A DNA stretch of 64,000 nucleotides, taken from contig NZ_CP119988.1 of the NCBI RefSeq assembly GCF_029338515.1, forward strand, positions 4,216,001-4,280,000, in the 5' to 3' direction. A program made the position numbers and the translations under genes. Below the pieces are notes generated by a model, which saw nothing but the letters and a program-made list of their open reading frames with translations, was not told where the DNA came from and did no database searches. Position 1 is the first letter of the stretch; the number at the start of each line of letters is the position of its first letter. This DNA is from Haloglomus litoreum (lineage in GTDB: Archaea > Halobacteriota > Halobacteria > Halobacteriales > Haloarculaceae). Shown in pieces: positions 53,659-61,389 of the stretch.

Positions 53659-54744
53659 TCATCCACCGTTGCGGTCGTCGCCTCGGGCGAACTCGACGTT
53701 CGTAATCTCGAAGCGGGCACCTCCCTCTGCACTCGCGGTCACACGGATGTCCCACCCGTGGGCGTCCACGATTCGGTTGACGATACTCAGGCCAAACCCA
53801 GTGCCGTCCCTCGTCCCTGAATATCCCGCTTCGAATATTCGCTCGCCGGCCTCCGTCGACAAACCGACCCCGTCGTCCGCGACGTAGAACCCGTCATCGA
53901 GTGGGCCGACGGTCACCGTCACGTCTCCACCGCCGTGCCGAATCGCGTTCTCGAACAGGTTCTGGAGAAGCTGTCGGAGGCGCGTCGCGTCGGCGAGGAT
54001 GGGTCGCTCGACCTCGACCGAGAGCCTACTGTCCTGAGTATCGACGGCTTGCCAGCACGACGTGGCAACCCGGTCAAGCGCCACGGGATGCACGTCACCG
54101 ACGTCCTCGCCCTGTCGTGCCAGCTCAAGCAGGTCCGTGACGAGGCGTTGACTCCGATCGATTGCTCTCCGGGCTGGCTCCAGATGCTGGCTATCGACTC
54201 CGTCGTCCTCCTGCAGTAACTGGAGGTGTCCCTCGGCAATATTCAACGGATTCCGGAGGTCATGGCTGACGATGCTGGCGAACTCCTCAAGTCGCTCGTT
54301 CTGGCGCTGGACTGCACGCCGGCTTTCGACGCGCGAAGTGATATCCCGAATGACGTTTACCACACCAAGGAGGTCACCCGTATCGGATTCGATTCGGCTG
54401 GCAGTGGCTTCGAGATGGATAGTATCAGCACCCTCCCCCAAACTCACCGTGTCTCTAACCCTTGGTCCTGTGCTGTTTGCCAACCTCTCCATCGTCTCCA
54501 TCCACGCTTGCGCTTGGTCATCGGGAAACGGCTCGAGAATGGACTCTATCGAACTACCGAGGTACTCGTCGCGTGAGACTCCTGAATTGTCGACGAGCAC
54601 TTGATTCACGTATATGCATTCGAGGTTTTCGTCATATAATGCTACACTCTCTGGAAGTGTGTCGAGGATTGTTTTGTACCGTTCGAGTTCTTCCCGCGGC
54701 GAGGTCATTTCATCACGTATTCCGATAGCATACTGAATCGTCAT
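53659..54744 (-). CDS. PAS-domain sensor histidine kinase
   Basis: A 361-residue soluble kinase. Residues 20-135 form a PAS sensor (LDTLPESVALYDENLECIYV, then VRDTVSLGEGADTIHLEAT). The HisKA part has H in IVSHDLRNPLNIAEGHLQLL, and the ATPase part has the N box LQNLFENAIRHGGG, VADDGVGLS and GTGFGLSIVNRIVDAHG. It begins MTIQYAIGIRDEM at 54744; a TATA-like CATTTATGAC about 26 bp upstream supports that start as leaderless. No response regulator is next to it. Confidence 0.88.
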   Translation of the reverse strand: MTIQYAIGIRDEMTSPREELERYKTILDTLPESVALYDENLECIYVNQVLVDNSGVSRDEYLGSSIESILEPFPDDQAQAWMETMERLANSTGPRVRDTVSLGEGADTIHLEATASRIESDTGDLLGVVNVIRDITSRVESRRAVQRQNERLEEFASIVSHDLRNPLNIAEGHLQLLQEDDGVDSQHLEPARRAIDRSQRLVTDLLELARQGEDVGDVHPVALDRVATSCWQAVDTQDSRLSVEVERPILADATRLRQLLQNLFENAIRHGGGDVTVTVGPLDDGFYVADDGVGLSTEAGERIFEAGYSGTRDGTGFGLSIVNRIVDAHGWDIRVTASAEGGARFEITNVEFARGDDRNGG

Positions 54745-54769
54745 ATCAACTTGTTGGACTTGTCATAAA

Positions 54770-54793
54770 TGTGCACTCTGTATCGGTCACACC
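54770..54793. repeat. Interspersed motif M, copy G
   Basis: GTGCACTCTGTATCGGTCAC and a few more bases, the right half of motif M, at the promoter side of the histidine kinase gene and 42 bp from the SWIM gene's 3' end. Confidence 0.5.
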
Positions 54794-54834
54794 AAATCTA
54801 TCAGCACCGAAGAGAACAGCAGCCCCACGAACCG

Positions 54835-55326
54835 CTACTCCAGCCCGTCCGACCCACAGTCCAGGTCGCGCCGGTACATCGCCTCCCGGCCACAGTCCGT
54901 ACACCGATAGAACGTCTCGCCTGTCGGCTCGCCGTACCGGTCGAATTCACGCAACGGCCCGACGATGCCGGTCACCGCGCCACCGTCGGTTGCCGTCGGT
55001 ACCGAATCGCCGCGGGCGGGCCTGGACGCCTCCGGCAGTCGCCCGTCGGGCGTCGGCACCCGACCCAACCGAACCTCCAACCGAACCCGCCGCAGGTGCT
55101 TGCACCCACCGTCGGGCTCGCGTGCCTGCCAGTCCGGACAACTGCACGTCCCGGCAGCGATATCCACGCGGTACGTGTTCCCGGATTCGGACGTGACATC
55201 GTACACGCCTCCGGCCCGCCGGAGGGCGACCGTCATCGATTCCTCGTGGGCTCGCCGCTCCCGTCGAGCGGCGGCCGTTTCCGAGTCCGCAACGTCTGTA
55301 TCGGGGGAGTAGATCTCCTCGACCAT
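54835..55326 (-). CDS. SWIM zinc-finger protein
   Basis: A 163-residue protein. Residues 55-85 are a SWIM domain, C-S-C-P-D-W-(x8)-C-K-H-L in CSCPDWQAREPDGGCKHLRR, preceded by TYRVDIAAGT. A second CxxC pair (YRCTDCGREAMYRRDLDC) sits near the C-terminus. SWIM domains bind DNA or proteins. The ATG at 55326 (MVEEIYSPDTD) is used, since a GTG at 55407 would put the palindrome promoter (55359-55379) inside the coding region. It lies downstream of the TFB gene on the same strand. Confidence 0.8.
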   Translation of the reverse strand: MVEEIYSPDTDVADSETAAARRERRAHEESMTVALRRAGGVYDVTSESGNTYRVDIAAGTCSCPDWQAREPDGGCKHLRRVRLEVRLGRVPTPDGRLPEASRPARGDSVPTATDGGAVTGIVGPLREFDRYGEPTGETFYRCTDCGREAMYRRDLDCGSDGLE

Positions 55327-55358
55327 TCGAATCACCGGGACGCGACCCAGCTCGGCCC

Positions 55359-55387
55359 GCGCCCCGCCCGTCGGGGCGCCCAGAAAC
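55359..55387 (-). promoter_or_regulatory. Palindrome promoter P4
   Basis: On the minus strand: GGTTTCTG, then GCGCCCCG ACGGG CGGGGCGC, with 8-bp arms. Predicted transcription start is about 55358, with a 5' UTR of about 32 nt to the ATG at 55326. Confidence 0.65.
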
Positions 55388-55399
55388 CCGACCGGGGAG

Positions 55400-56365
55400 T
55401 CACCCACCCGACGGCGAGGGCTGGTCGCGAACCGCGTGTAACTCGTCCAGACGCTTTCGAATCGTCGCCGGCGTCACATCGGCCGCCTCCGCGATCGCCG
55501 CCTGTGTCAGCCATCGCGCCTCCCCGACTTCCCGGGCCGCCACGAGGAGACACGCGGCGGCCACGCCCGCGGGCTTCCGACCGTTGTCGATGTCGTGGTC
55601 CTCGGCGACCCGGAGGATGGCTCGGGCCCGCCGCTCGACGGCCGGCCCCAAATCGAGTTCCGAGGCCAGCTTCGGGAGATACGCGTCGGGCGACGGCGGC
55701 GGCGTCGGCAGCCCGAGTTCACGGTTCAGCACGTCGTAGGCGTTGGTGACGCTGCTCTCGTCGACGCGCGAGACCGGGAGGAACTCACCCAGCAACCGCG
55801 GGGTGTCCGAACACCGGCAGGCCGCGTACAGGCTGGCGGTCGCCATCGCCTCGATCGAGCGCCCCAGGAGCAGGCCCGCGTCGTGGGCCGATTTGAACAG
55901 CACGCTCGCCTGCTCTTGCAGGGACTCGGACAAGCCGAGTGCGCTCGCCATCCGGCCGATTTCGAACAGCCCCTCCATCTGGTTGCGCTCGCGCTTCGAG
56001 CGAGCCTTCGTCCGCCGGTGCTGCTTGCGCAGGCGGCCCAGCTGTCGCTGTTTCGCGTCGGAGGGGCCGCTGCCGAGACCGTTGACCGCCTGCCCGATCT
56101 CCGTGGAGAGCCCGCCGTCGTGGTACGTCGGCGAGAGCGGGGCGCCGGTTCGCTTCGGATTGCGACCCCGCTCCGCGTCGTCCGCGAAGCTCCGCCACTC
56201 CGGTCCGCGGTCGATCGTCGACGCAGCGATGACGAGTCCACAGTCGTCACACACCGTCTCGTGGTCGGTCGTGTTCACGCGCCCGCCGCATTCCGGGCAG
56301 TCGGTCGCGCTCTGGTTGCCGCTCGACTCGTCGAACGTCCGCGAATAGATTGCACCTGTCTGCAT
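55400..56365 (-). CDS. tfb: Transcription initiation factor TFB, element-borne paralogue
   Basis: A 321-residue TFB. The N-terminal zinc ribbon is CPECGG...CDDCG (residues 23-43), followed by the B-finger-like GPEWRSFADDAERGRNPKRT. Two cyclin repeats follow: MEGLFEIGRMASALGLSESL with IEAMATASLYAACRCSDTPR, and YLPKLASELDLGPAVERRAR with PAGVAAACLLVAAREVGEAR. A C-terminal helix-turn-helix (AAIAEAADVTPATIRKRLDE) binds the BRE. It is driven by the palindrome promoter at 56391. Extra TFBs on elements may redirect host polymerase. Confidence 0.9.
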   Translation of the reverse strand: MQTGAIYSRTFDESSGNQSATDCPECGGRVNTTDHETVCDDCGLVIAASTIDRGPEWRSFADDAERGRNPKRTGAPLSPTYHDGGLSTEIGQAVNGLGSGPSDAKQRQLGRLRKQHRRTKARSKRERNQMEGLFEIGRMASALGLSESLQEQASVLFKSAHDAGLLLGRSIEAMATASLYAACRCSDTPRLLGEFLPVSRVDESSVTNAYDVLNRELGLPTPPPSPDAYLPKLASELDLGPAVERRARAILRVAEDHDIDNGRKPAGVAAACLLVAAREVGEARWLTQAAIAEAADVTPATIRKRLDELHAVRDQPSPSGG

Positions 56366-56390
56366 CGGTCATCGAGGAGCACTCCAGGGC

Positions 56391-56418
56391 GCCCCTCGCC
56401 CGTCAGGGGCCCAGAAAC
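56391..56418 (-). promoter_or_regulatory. Palindrome promoter P5
   Basis: On the minus strand: AGTTTCTG, then GCCCCTGACGGGCGAGGGGC. Identical in its 20 bp to P1. The predicted transcription start is about 56389; the TFB start codon at 56365 follows 25 bp after the palindrome. Confidence 0.7.
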
Positions 56419-56439
56419 TCGATGCGGTGCGGCCGCCGT

Positions 56440-57060
56440 TCAGACTGCGAGGCTCACGCGCACCTCGTCGTCGGTGGTCGCGAACAGCTTCCCCTGCAGG
56501 TACTGGAGCGCGGCCTCGCGGTCGAACATGCCGCGGTCGATCATCTCCCCGACGACCTGCTTCATGCCCGCGAACTGCCCGCGGGTGAACCCATCACCGA
56601 CGGGCTCGCCCTCGTGCCAGCACGTCGGCTGCAACGCACCGTGCCCGACGGTCGGACTGTCCTCGACGCAGGTCGCCTCGTACTGGAGCCCGAACCACAG
56701 CGTCCGGTAGGCCGTCACCTCGAACTCGCGGTCGACCACGTAGAACGCCTCGTGGATGAGGTAGTCCAGGTGGTCGGTAATCGCCTCGGTCAGGGTAACA
56801 TCGGCCACCTGCGGGAGCGGCTCGACCTCCGCGTTCGCACAGTCCGCGAGGTCGAACTCCTCCTGGACTCGCTCGGGGGCCACGCCGCTCGTCAGGTCGG
56901 CGTAGATGTCGGCCCCGGCCTTGGTCGGCCGGTCACTCCCGAACGGGGTCGCATCGGTGATCGTGTGGCGGAGCCGAAGGTTCAGGCCACCCCAGTGGGT
57001 GTAGTGGAGGTTGTAGGTGCCATCGATACGTTCGTAGGCGACGAGTGCTCTGTGTCCCAT
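56440..57060 (-). CDS. DUF6735-like haloarchaeal protein
   Basis: A 206-residue protein opening MGHRALVAYERIDGTYNLHY, then THWGGLNLRLRHTITDATPF, which is the recognisable beginning of the haloarchaeal DUF6735 family. The middle part has LDYLIHEAFYVVDREFEVTA and WFGLQYEA; the C-terminal part is helical. Function unknown; the family is often carried on plasmids and integrated elements. A palindrome promoter sits 27 bp upstream (57088-57107). Confidence 0.75.
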   Translation of the reverse strand: MGHRALVAYERIDGTYNLHYTHWGGLNLRLRHTITDATPFGSDRPTKAGADIYADLTSGVAPERVQEEFDLADCANAEVEPLPQVADVTLTEAITDHLDYLIHEAFYVVDREFEVTAYRTLWFGLQYEATCVEDSPTVGHGALQPTCWHEGEPVGDGFTRGQFAGMKQVVGEMIDRGMFDREAALQYLQGKLFATTDDEVRVSLAV

Positions 57061-57087
57061 CGGTTGCTCCGAAGGGCGCTTCTGGGC

Positions 57088-57115
57088 GCCCCTCGCCCGG
57101 TAGGGGCCGATAGAA
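57088..57115 (-). promoter_or_regulatory. Palindrome promoter P6
   Basis: On the minus strand: GTTCTATCG (TATA-like), then GCCCCTACCGGGCGAGGGGC with 6-bp arms. The centre differs from P1 and P5 by two bases while both arms are kept. 5' UTR of about 25 nt to the ATG at 57060. Confidence 0.7.
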
Positions 57116-57415
57116 CGCCCGCCGGGGCGAGGACTGCCATGGGCTCTGGTCGCGTGAAACGTTCAACTCGTGTCTGACTTGCTCTGGGAGAATCCCTCGA
57201 TTGCTGACAGTACGGGTGTGACCGACTCAGAGGGTGAGTTCAGAACGAACACACGATGTACCATTAGTCAAATCTCGTGGACTCCGTATGGCGACTCAGT
57301 TGGTGGGTCACTCTGATGGCGAAGGACAAACACTTCAACTTAAACTTTGCCACTACTTCTCAGCCTCAGAAAAATGCCAGTAGTACCATATTTATTCGTA
57401 AGAAACCCTCGGACT
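57108..57415. other. Gene-free stretch with degenerate motif M
   Basis: About 300 bp between DUF6735 and HalOD1 genes. GTGTGACCGACTCAGAGGGT (57216-57235) is a degenerate motif M copy. I see no gene. Confidence 0.4.
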
Positions 57416-57646
57416 ATGGCCGAATGTGGGTGGGTATCAGAAAGGGTGATATCGGAAATTGCAGAACATAAGGGGATTTCCGAGAAGGAACTCCCTCCAT
57501 TGTATGACTCAATTGAACCCGATGCTCTTGACGAGATGTTCTGTCACACGAATACGAAGACTGGAACCGAACTGGAGGTCCGGTTCACCTATGCGGGGTA
57601 TACTGTCGTGATTCGGGACCCATCTGAAATCATATTAGAGAAATAG
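57416..57646 (+). CDS. HalOD1 output-domain protein
   Basis: A 76-residue protein matching the HalOD1 (halobacterial output domain 1) family: VSERVISEIAEHKGISEKEL, then PPLYDSIEPDALDEMF and VRFTYAGYTVVIRDPSEIIL. HalOD1 is found alone or after response-regulator domains in haloarchaea and is presumed to act in signalling. The ATG at 57416 (MAECGWVSERV) is chosen for length. It is a single gene of host-like or lower GC content. Confidence 0.8.
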   Translation: MAECGWVSERVISEIAEHKGISEKELPPLYDSIEPDALDEMFCHTNTKTGTELEVRFTYAGYTVVIRDPSEIILEK

Positions 57647-57694
57647 CCACGCTGAATCGAACGATTCGGGCACATGGGTGCCGACCGGTCTCTC

Positions 57695-57722
57695 GTGACC
57701 GACTCGCGCACTGTATTCAGCA
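57695..57722. repeat. Interspersed motif M, copy I
   Basis: GTGACCGACTCGCGCACTGT followed by ATTCAGCA, a near-consensus copy. Confidence 0.65.
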
Positions 57723-57817
57723 GGGCCCAAATTAATTATCAATGGTTGAGAATTTCAACAGAGCCGGCTAGCGTTCTCGACGGAGGCTAGGGCGGACTCA
57801 GGGACTGGCTCAGAGAC

Positions 57818-57964
57818 TCACGCGGACACTTCGAGACAGGCCTCATGAACGATCTCGTTGTTCTCGTTCGGCCCTCGGGATTGGCCAGGCACGATGGGGT
57901 CGCTACAGATTGCACAGCGCAGCCGTGTGGTCTCACTCGCTGCTTCGGTACGTGATTGGCTCAT
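57818..57964 (-). CDS. Small zinc-finger protein
   Basis: A 48-residue protein with C-A-I-C near the middle (TTRLRCAICSDPIVPGQSRG) and NEIVHEACLEVSA, giving a C-x2-C ... H-x3-C zinc site like those in many short haloarchaeal proteins. ATG 57964 (MSQSRTEAASE) is preferred to 58024. Single gene; function unknown. Confidence 0.6.
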   Translation of the reverse strand: MSQSRTEAASETTRLRCAICSDPIVPGQSRGPNENNEIVHEACLEVSA

Positions 57965-58082
57965 GTGTTGGACTCTCCATGAGCAAAGAGTACGCCCACC
58001 CATGTAGAATGGTAGCATTTTCACCCTGCAAGTCTGTTACGTGGAACTGGGTGACCCACAGCCAACCAAGCGGGAAGGGTGC

Positions 58083-58172
58083 TGTAAACGCGCGGTGTAT
58101 GCAGCAACCGTCGAGAGTCGTGCCTGCTCACTGTCAGTACCGTCGTGACCGACTCAGAGAGTGTATCGACCA
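58083..58172. repeat. Interspersed motif M, copies J and K in opposite orientations
   Basis: Copy J (58083-58110) contains CGCGCGGTGTATGCAGCAAC and copy K (58144-58172) GTGACCGACTCAGAGAGTGT then ATCGACC. The two half-type copies lie 34 bp apart. Confidence 0.5.
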
Positions 58173-58219
58173 CCGTGTGATGTAAGGGAGTTATAATCAA
58201 AAGAGAAACAGTAATCAGT

Positions 58220-58468
58220 ATGGTCCCAATCAGAACGGCGATCTCAGAGACGTGGGAAGAGCAAAGCAACTGGCTAATGGCGCTGCTCTGTGGTTTTTCA
58301 GCTGGACTTGGTGCGATAATTGCAAATATCGTGCTGCCACATGTTGTAGAGCCACCAATCGAACACGCGATCATTGGCGGTCTATTCGCAGGTGGTGCCG
58401 TACTTATTGGCGTCACGGCGTTCTCGGTCTATAACCGCAGACAATCAAGAAATAGACCAGCAACGTGA
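58220..58468 (+). CDS. Small two-segment membrane protein
   Basis: An 82-residue protein with two hydrophobic segments: SNWLMALLCGFSAGLGAIIA (about 16-40) and HAIIGGLFAGGAVLIGVTAF (about 49-68), and a basic tail (YNRRQSRNRPAT). No family is recognised. It is a single gene between repeat motif copies, so assignment as a gene rests on length and membrane pattern. Confidence 0.5.
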   Translation: MVPIRTAISETWEEQSNWLMALLCGFSAGLGAIIANIVLPHVVEPPIEHAIIGGLFAGGAVLIGVTAFSVYNRRQSRNRPAT

Positions 58469-58530
58469 AATTGGTCGAGCACTTTTCCGAGATGATTGAG
58501 AATCTGGTTTGGTGTCTTTGCGGGTAGCTA

Positions 58531-58560
58531 ATGACCGACTCGCGCACTGTATCGGTCACT
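58531..58560. repeat. Interspersed motif M, copy L (palindromic form)
   Basis: ATGACCGACTCGCGCACTGT followed by ATCGGTCACT. TGACCGA and TCGGTCA form 7-bp arms around CTCGCGCACTGTA. Confidence 0.65.
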
Positions 58561-58680
58561 ACTGCCCGAACGTAACCGATTGGAAAGTTCCCGAGAGCCA
58601 CCTGAACGGACCAGCAGCCGACGGCACAACCCGCCAGCCACCCCACACCGCGACCGCCGATTCCTGAACCGGGCGGGACT

Positions 58681-58787
58681 GAAAGGGGCCGGTCGCTCGA
58701 CCCAGCCCCGGCGACGGAAGCACTGCAGGGAGCGAAGCGACTGAAGCGCACAGCGAGCCGCGGCTGGTCGAGCGACCGGGGGCTTTC
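58681..58787. ncRNA. Structured element S, copy 2 (strand not known)
   Basis: GAAAG (58681-58685) pairs with CTTTC (58783-58787); then the GGG/GGG mismatch; then CCGGTCGCTCGACC pairs with its complement GGTCGAGCGACCGG (ending at 58779). Against copy 1 the inner stem has A-T to G-C and C-G to A-T changes that keep pairing. The loop keeps GCGACGGAAGCACTGCAG. It ends 26 bp before the stop of the primase gene (minus strand). Confidence 0.55.
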
Positions 58788-58812
58788 GAGGCCTACCCGA
58801 CCGATGCCGACC

Positions 58813-60033
58813 CTATCCCCACGGAAGCAAGCGATCCCACCAGCCCGCCTCGGACGACTCGGCCGACGCCTGCGCCGCTTCCAGTTCTTCACGCCGGGCT
58901 CGTTCGGCCTCGAGGTCGGCCTGCAACTCCGCCTTCTCGGCCTGCAACTGCTGCAGTTCGGCCTCCAGGTCCTCGACCACACTGACTGGCACAGTCGCCT
59001 CGGCCGACGTCCCACCACCGTCCGCCCCACCGGTGCCCGAGTCCCCACGCCCCGACGCCGTCCCACTCAACCCGGAGCTCTCGGACCCGCCACGGGAACC
59101 GGTGTAGAACTCGTCGGTCCCGGCGATGGCCCGCTCGATCGTCCGCTCGCCGTAGGTCGCCCCGTCCGCGAAGTGCTGTTCGTCCCACTTTGGCCGCATC
59201 AGTCCGGACTCGCGGAACAGCCGGTCCAGCTGTTCGGCATCCCCGCCGGTCCAGAACGCCAGCAACGAACACAGGGCCATATCCGCCTCCGACTGACTCG
59301 GATAGCCGTCCATGTTGCCAGCATAGAGCCGCTCGAACTTCGCGCCGTTCGTCGCGCTCCGAGCTCGCGACAGGAGTTCCTCGTCACCGAGGTCGTTCCC
59401 CGGGCCGCCCACAGCACCGGTCGGCGCCGTTCCGTCATCGTGCGACGCCATAGCCGCCGTGCTCTCGGCGTCATCGCTCGCCCCGTCGCTCCCATCGTCC
59501 TGGGCGACGTACTCCGCGTGGACTGCCGTGAGCGCGTCCTGACGGGCCGCGAGTCGCGAGGGGGGCTCGGACAGCTCGTCGCCGGTCACGGTGAAGAAGC
59601 GAGCGTCGTCGTACAGCTCGACGTCCCCGTGTCGGTTCCGGCCGTCGGGCAACTCGCCTTCGACCAGCACGTGGACGCCGGTCCCGGAGGGCGAAACCTC
59701 CGTGTACGAGTCGAGGCGGGCGACGATGTCCCGGGCCCAGTCGGTGAGGGTCCCGTCGTCGGGGTCCCGACAGTCGTCGAGATCCACGCCGACGATCGGG
59801 TCGGCCGCGGTGAACACGAACCCGACCCCGGTCGCACTGTCGGTGGCGTACGCGCGAGCCGTCGCGAAATCCGTCCACGTGTCGGGGTCGGTTGCGGAGG
59901 CGTACGTGCCGGTCGTCGGATCGACCGGAACCTTCGTCGGCTTGCCGCTGCGGTCCTCCGTTCGCCAGGCCACCCACTGCTCCCGCGTCACCAGCGGTGC
60001 CGGGAGGGCCTTGGCCGTCGGTAATCCACCCAT
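58813..60033 (-). CDS. Mobile-element primase/PrimPol-like protein
   Basis: A 406-residue protein. The N-terminus (EQWVAWRTEDRSGKPTKVPV, then VGFVFTAADPIVGVDLDDCR) is the archaeo-eukaryotic primase/PrimPol-type pattern common on haloarchaeal plasmids and viruses. Candidate metal ligands are Asp84/Asp86 (D-L-D-D) and S-G-T-G-V-H with His121. Residues 230-290 form a helical extension (DMALCSLLAFWTGGDAEQLD). The C-terminal 50 residues are a coiled coil (LEAELQQLQAEKAELQADLE). No helicase motif is present. ATG 60033 (MGGLPTAKALPAP) is used; a TATA-like GATTTATG lies about 35 bp upstream. It probably primes element replication with the upstream repeat region. Confidence 0.75.
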   Translation of the reverse strand: MGGLPTAKALPAPLVTREQWVAWRTEDRSGKPTKVPVDPTTGTYASATDPDTWTDFATARAYATDSATGVGFVFTAADPIVGVDLDDCRDPDDGTLTDWARDIVARLDSYTEVSPSGTGVHVLVEGELPDGRNRHGDVELYDDARFFTVTGDELSEPPSRLAARQDALTAVHAEYVAQDDGSDGASDDAESTAAMASHDDGTAPTGAVGGPGNDLGDEELLSRARSATNGAKFERLYAGNMDGYPSQSEADMALCSLLAFWTGGDAEQLDRLFRESGLMRPKWDEQHFADGATYGERTIERAIAGTDEFYTGSRGGSESSGLSGTASGRGDSGTGGADGGGTSAEATVPVSVVEDLEAELQQLQAEKAELQADLEAERARREELEAAQASAESSEAGWWDRLLPWG

Positions 60034-60073
60034 TTTCGCACCCGAGTCGTATCCGGAAGGAAGGCATAAATCC

Positions 60074-60106
60074 ATCTGCTCGCGACGGCGGTGGCGTCGA
60101 GCAGAT
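60074..60106. repeat. Inverted repeat upstream of the primase gene
   Basis: ATCTGCTCG (60074-60082) and CGAGCAGAT (60098-60106) form 9-bp perfect arms around 15 nt. It lies just upstream of the primase TATA-like box and next to the iteron-like region. Confidence 0.6.
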
Positions 60107-60860
60107 CAGCTGATACAGCGTGTTTCCATGGCGTAATCTCCGGAGAGAGGGGGCTATCGAGGAGCCCACGACGCGGCCGACAGTGGCTCGCCATCGCCGG
60201 ACTCGCCGAGTCTCGGTGCCCACAGGCCCGCTGCTCCGGAATCTGCTCTTGGGTAGGATGCGGAGCCGAGTACACAGCGCCTGATACAGCCGGTTTCCAT
60301 GGCGAATTCCGGCGGGAGCGGCGATTCTGGGGGCAGCGATGCAGACCCCGGGGGCGGACACAGATGGGGGGCTTCGCCACTATAGCGGTGGTGTGAGCGA
60401 GTGGGTATCGTGTGGACGAGATGAGAGGGGACGACGGTCGAGACCGGCGCTCGGAGTACGACCGATACGAGTCGTGTATCGGCGATTCTCAAGTATCCGG
60501 GCGGCTCGCAGAGAGTGCGACCGAGTGCCTACCGACTGGCGGATTCAGCCAGTATCGAGGCTGTATCGGCAATCCAGCACCCGTTCGGTGGTGATGGTCG
60601 ACGTGCCGAGTCGCAGCGTGGCAGTCCGTTCGAGCCGGTGAAGTGGCGTTACAGTCGCTGTATCGTCCCAGTCCGGGAGCCTCGCAGTCTGGATTGCAGG
60701 CTCGAGTCGTGCGGTTCGTACTGCCGGATTTCGCCATGGAACGCGGCGTGTATGCCGATCCAGCGATTTCAGAGCAGTCACCTCCGGAGAGTGGCTCTTG
60801 CATCGTAGCCAGGTGAACCCCTACACTGGGCATACAGCGGCTGTATCCCCGATATCCTCG
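60107..60860. repeat. Repeat-rich non-coding region, possible replication origin
   Basis: No gene is supported here. Imperfect units with the core CCATGGAA and CTGTAT recur. Two share one orientation: 60109-60145 (CTGATACAGC...TTTCCATGGCGTAATCTCC) and 60280-60312 (CTGATACAGCCGGTTTCCATGGCGAATTCC). At least two are reversed: 60722-60757 (GGATTTCGCCATGGAACGCG) and 60541-60575 (GGATTCAGCCAGTATCGAGG). Shorter CTGTATCGGC-like pieces lie near 60474, 60657 and 60841. Iteron-like repeats beside a primase gene suggest an origin. Confidence 0.5.
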
Positions 60861-61098
60861 CTCGCGTGGGGTTCCGTGGCTCCGCTGCTCCTCGGGGCGG
60901 GTGGTCCGTTCGTCCCCGACGGCCGGACACAGATGCTACTCACGACTGTTGTTGTGGCGACAAACATGGCTGTGTAGAGTTGAAACAGGGGTGTCGGGCC
61001 ACGGCCGGAAAATCCGGACGGGCGCATCCGTATCGCCGGGCGGACCCATCGCGGAGCGTCGCTCCGGAAAACCGACCTGGCTCGCCGGGGCCCGGTCG

Positions 61099-61389
61099 TC
61101 AGTCCGGTCGACAGCAGCGCTCCCGCGAGACGGTGATGTGGCCGTGTCGGCCGAGCGAGATCGTGAGCCGTCGGCACTCCGAGACACATCGGGCGAGCCG
61201 GTGGATGTGGGACCTGACGACGGCCAGCGCGCCGAGGGCGCCCGCGGTCAGCACACCCAGTTGCGGATAGCTCACACCCCAGACGAGCAGGACCACCGCG
61301 GCCATCATCGCCCAGCTCACGGGGACCGACTGCGGGGAGGTGCGCGGCGGGAGTGGCCGGTCACGCGGGTCGACGGGCGGCCTACTCAT
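61099..61389 (-). CDS. Small membrane protein downstream of arsM
   Basis: A 96-residue protein with two hydrophobic stretches, AMMAAVVLLVWGVSYPQLG and VLTAGALGALAVV, followed by a Cys/His-containing tail (HRLARCVSECRRLTISLGRH). The ATG at 61389 overlaps the end of arsM by 8 bp, suggesting co-translation. No known arsenic transporter or reductase motif is present. A role tied to the methyltransferase is inferred from position. Confidence 0.55.
   Translation of the reverse strand: MSRPPVDPRDRPLPPRTSPQSVPVSWAMMAAVVLLVWGVSYPQLGVLTAGALGALAVVRSHIHRLARCVSECRRLTISLGRHGHITVSRERCCRPD

Noticed and set aside
54835-55407. Longer start (GTG 55407) for the SWIM protein
   Set aside because: It would place a conserved palindrome promoter inside the coding sequence; the ATG at 55326 fits the spacing seen at other such promoters.
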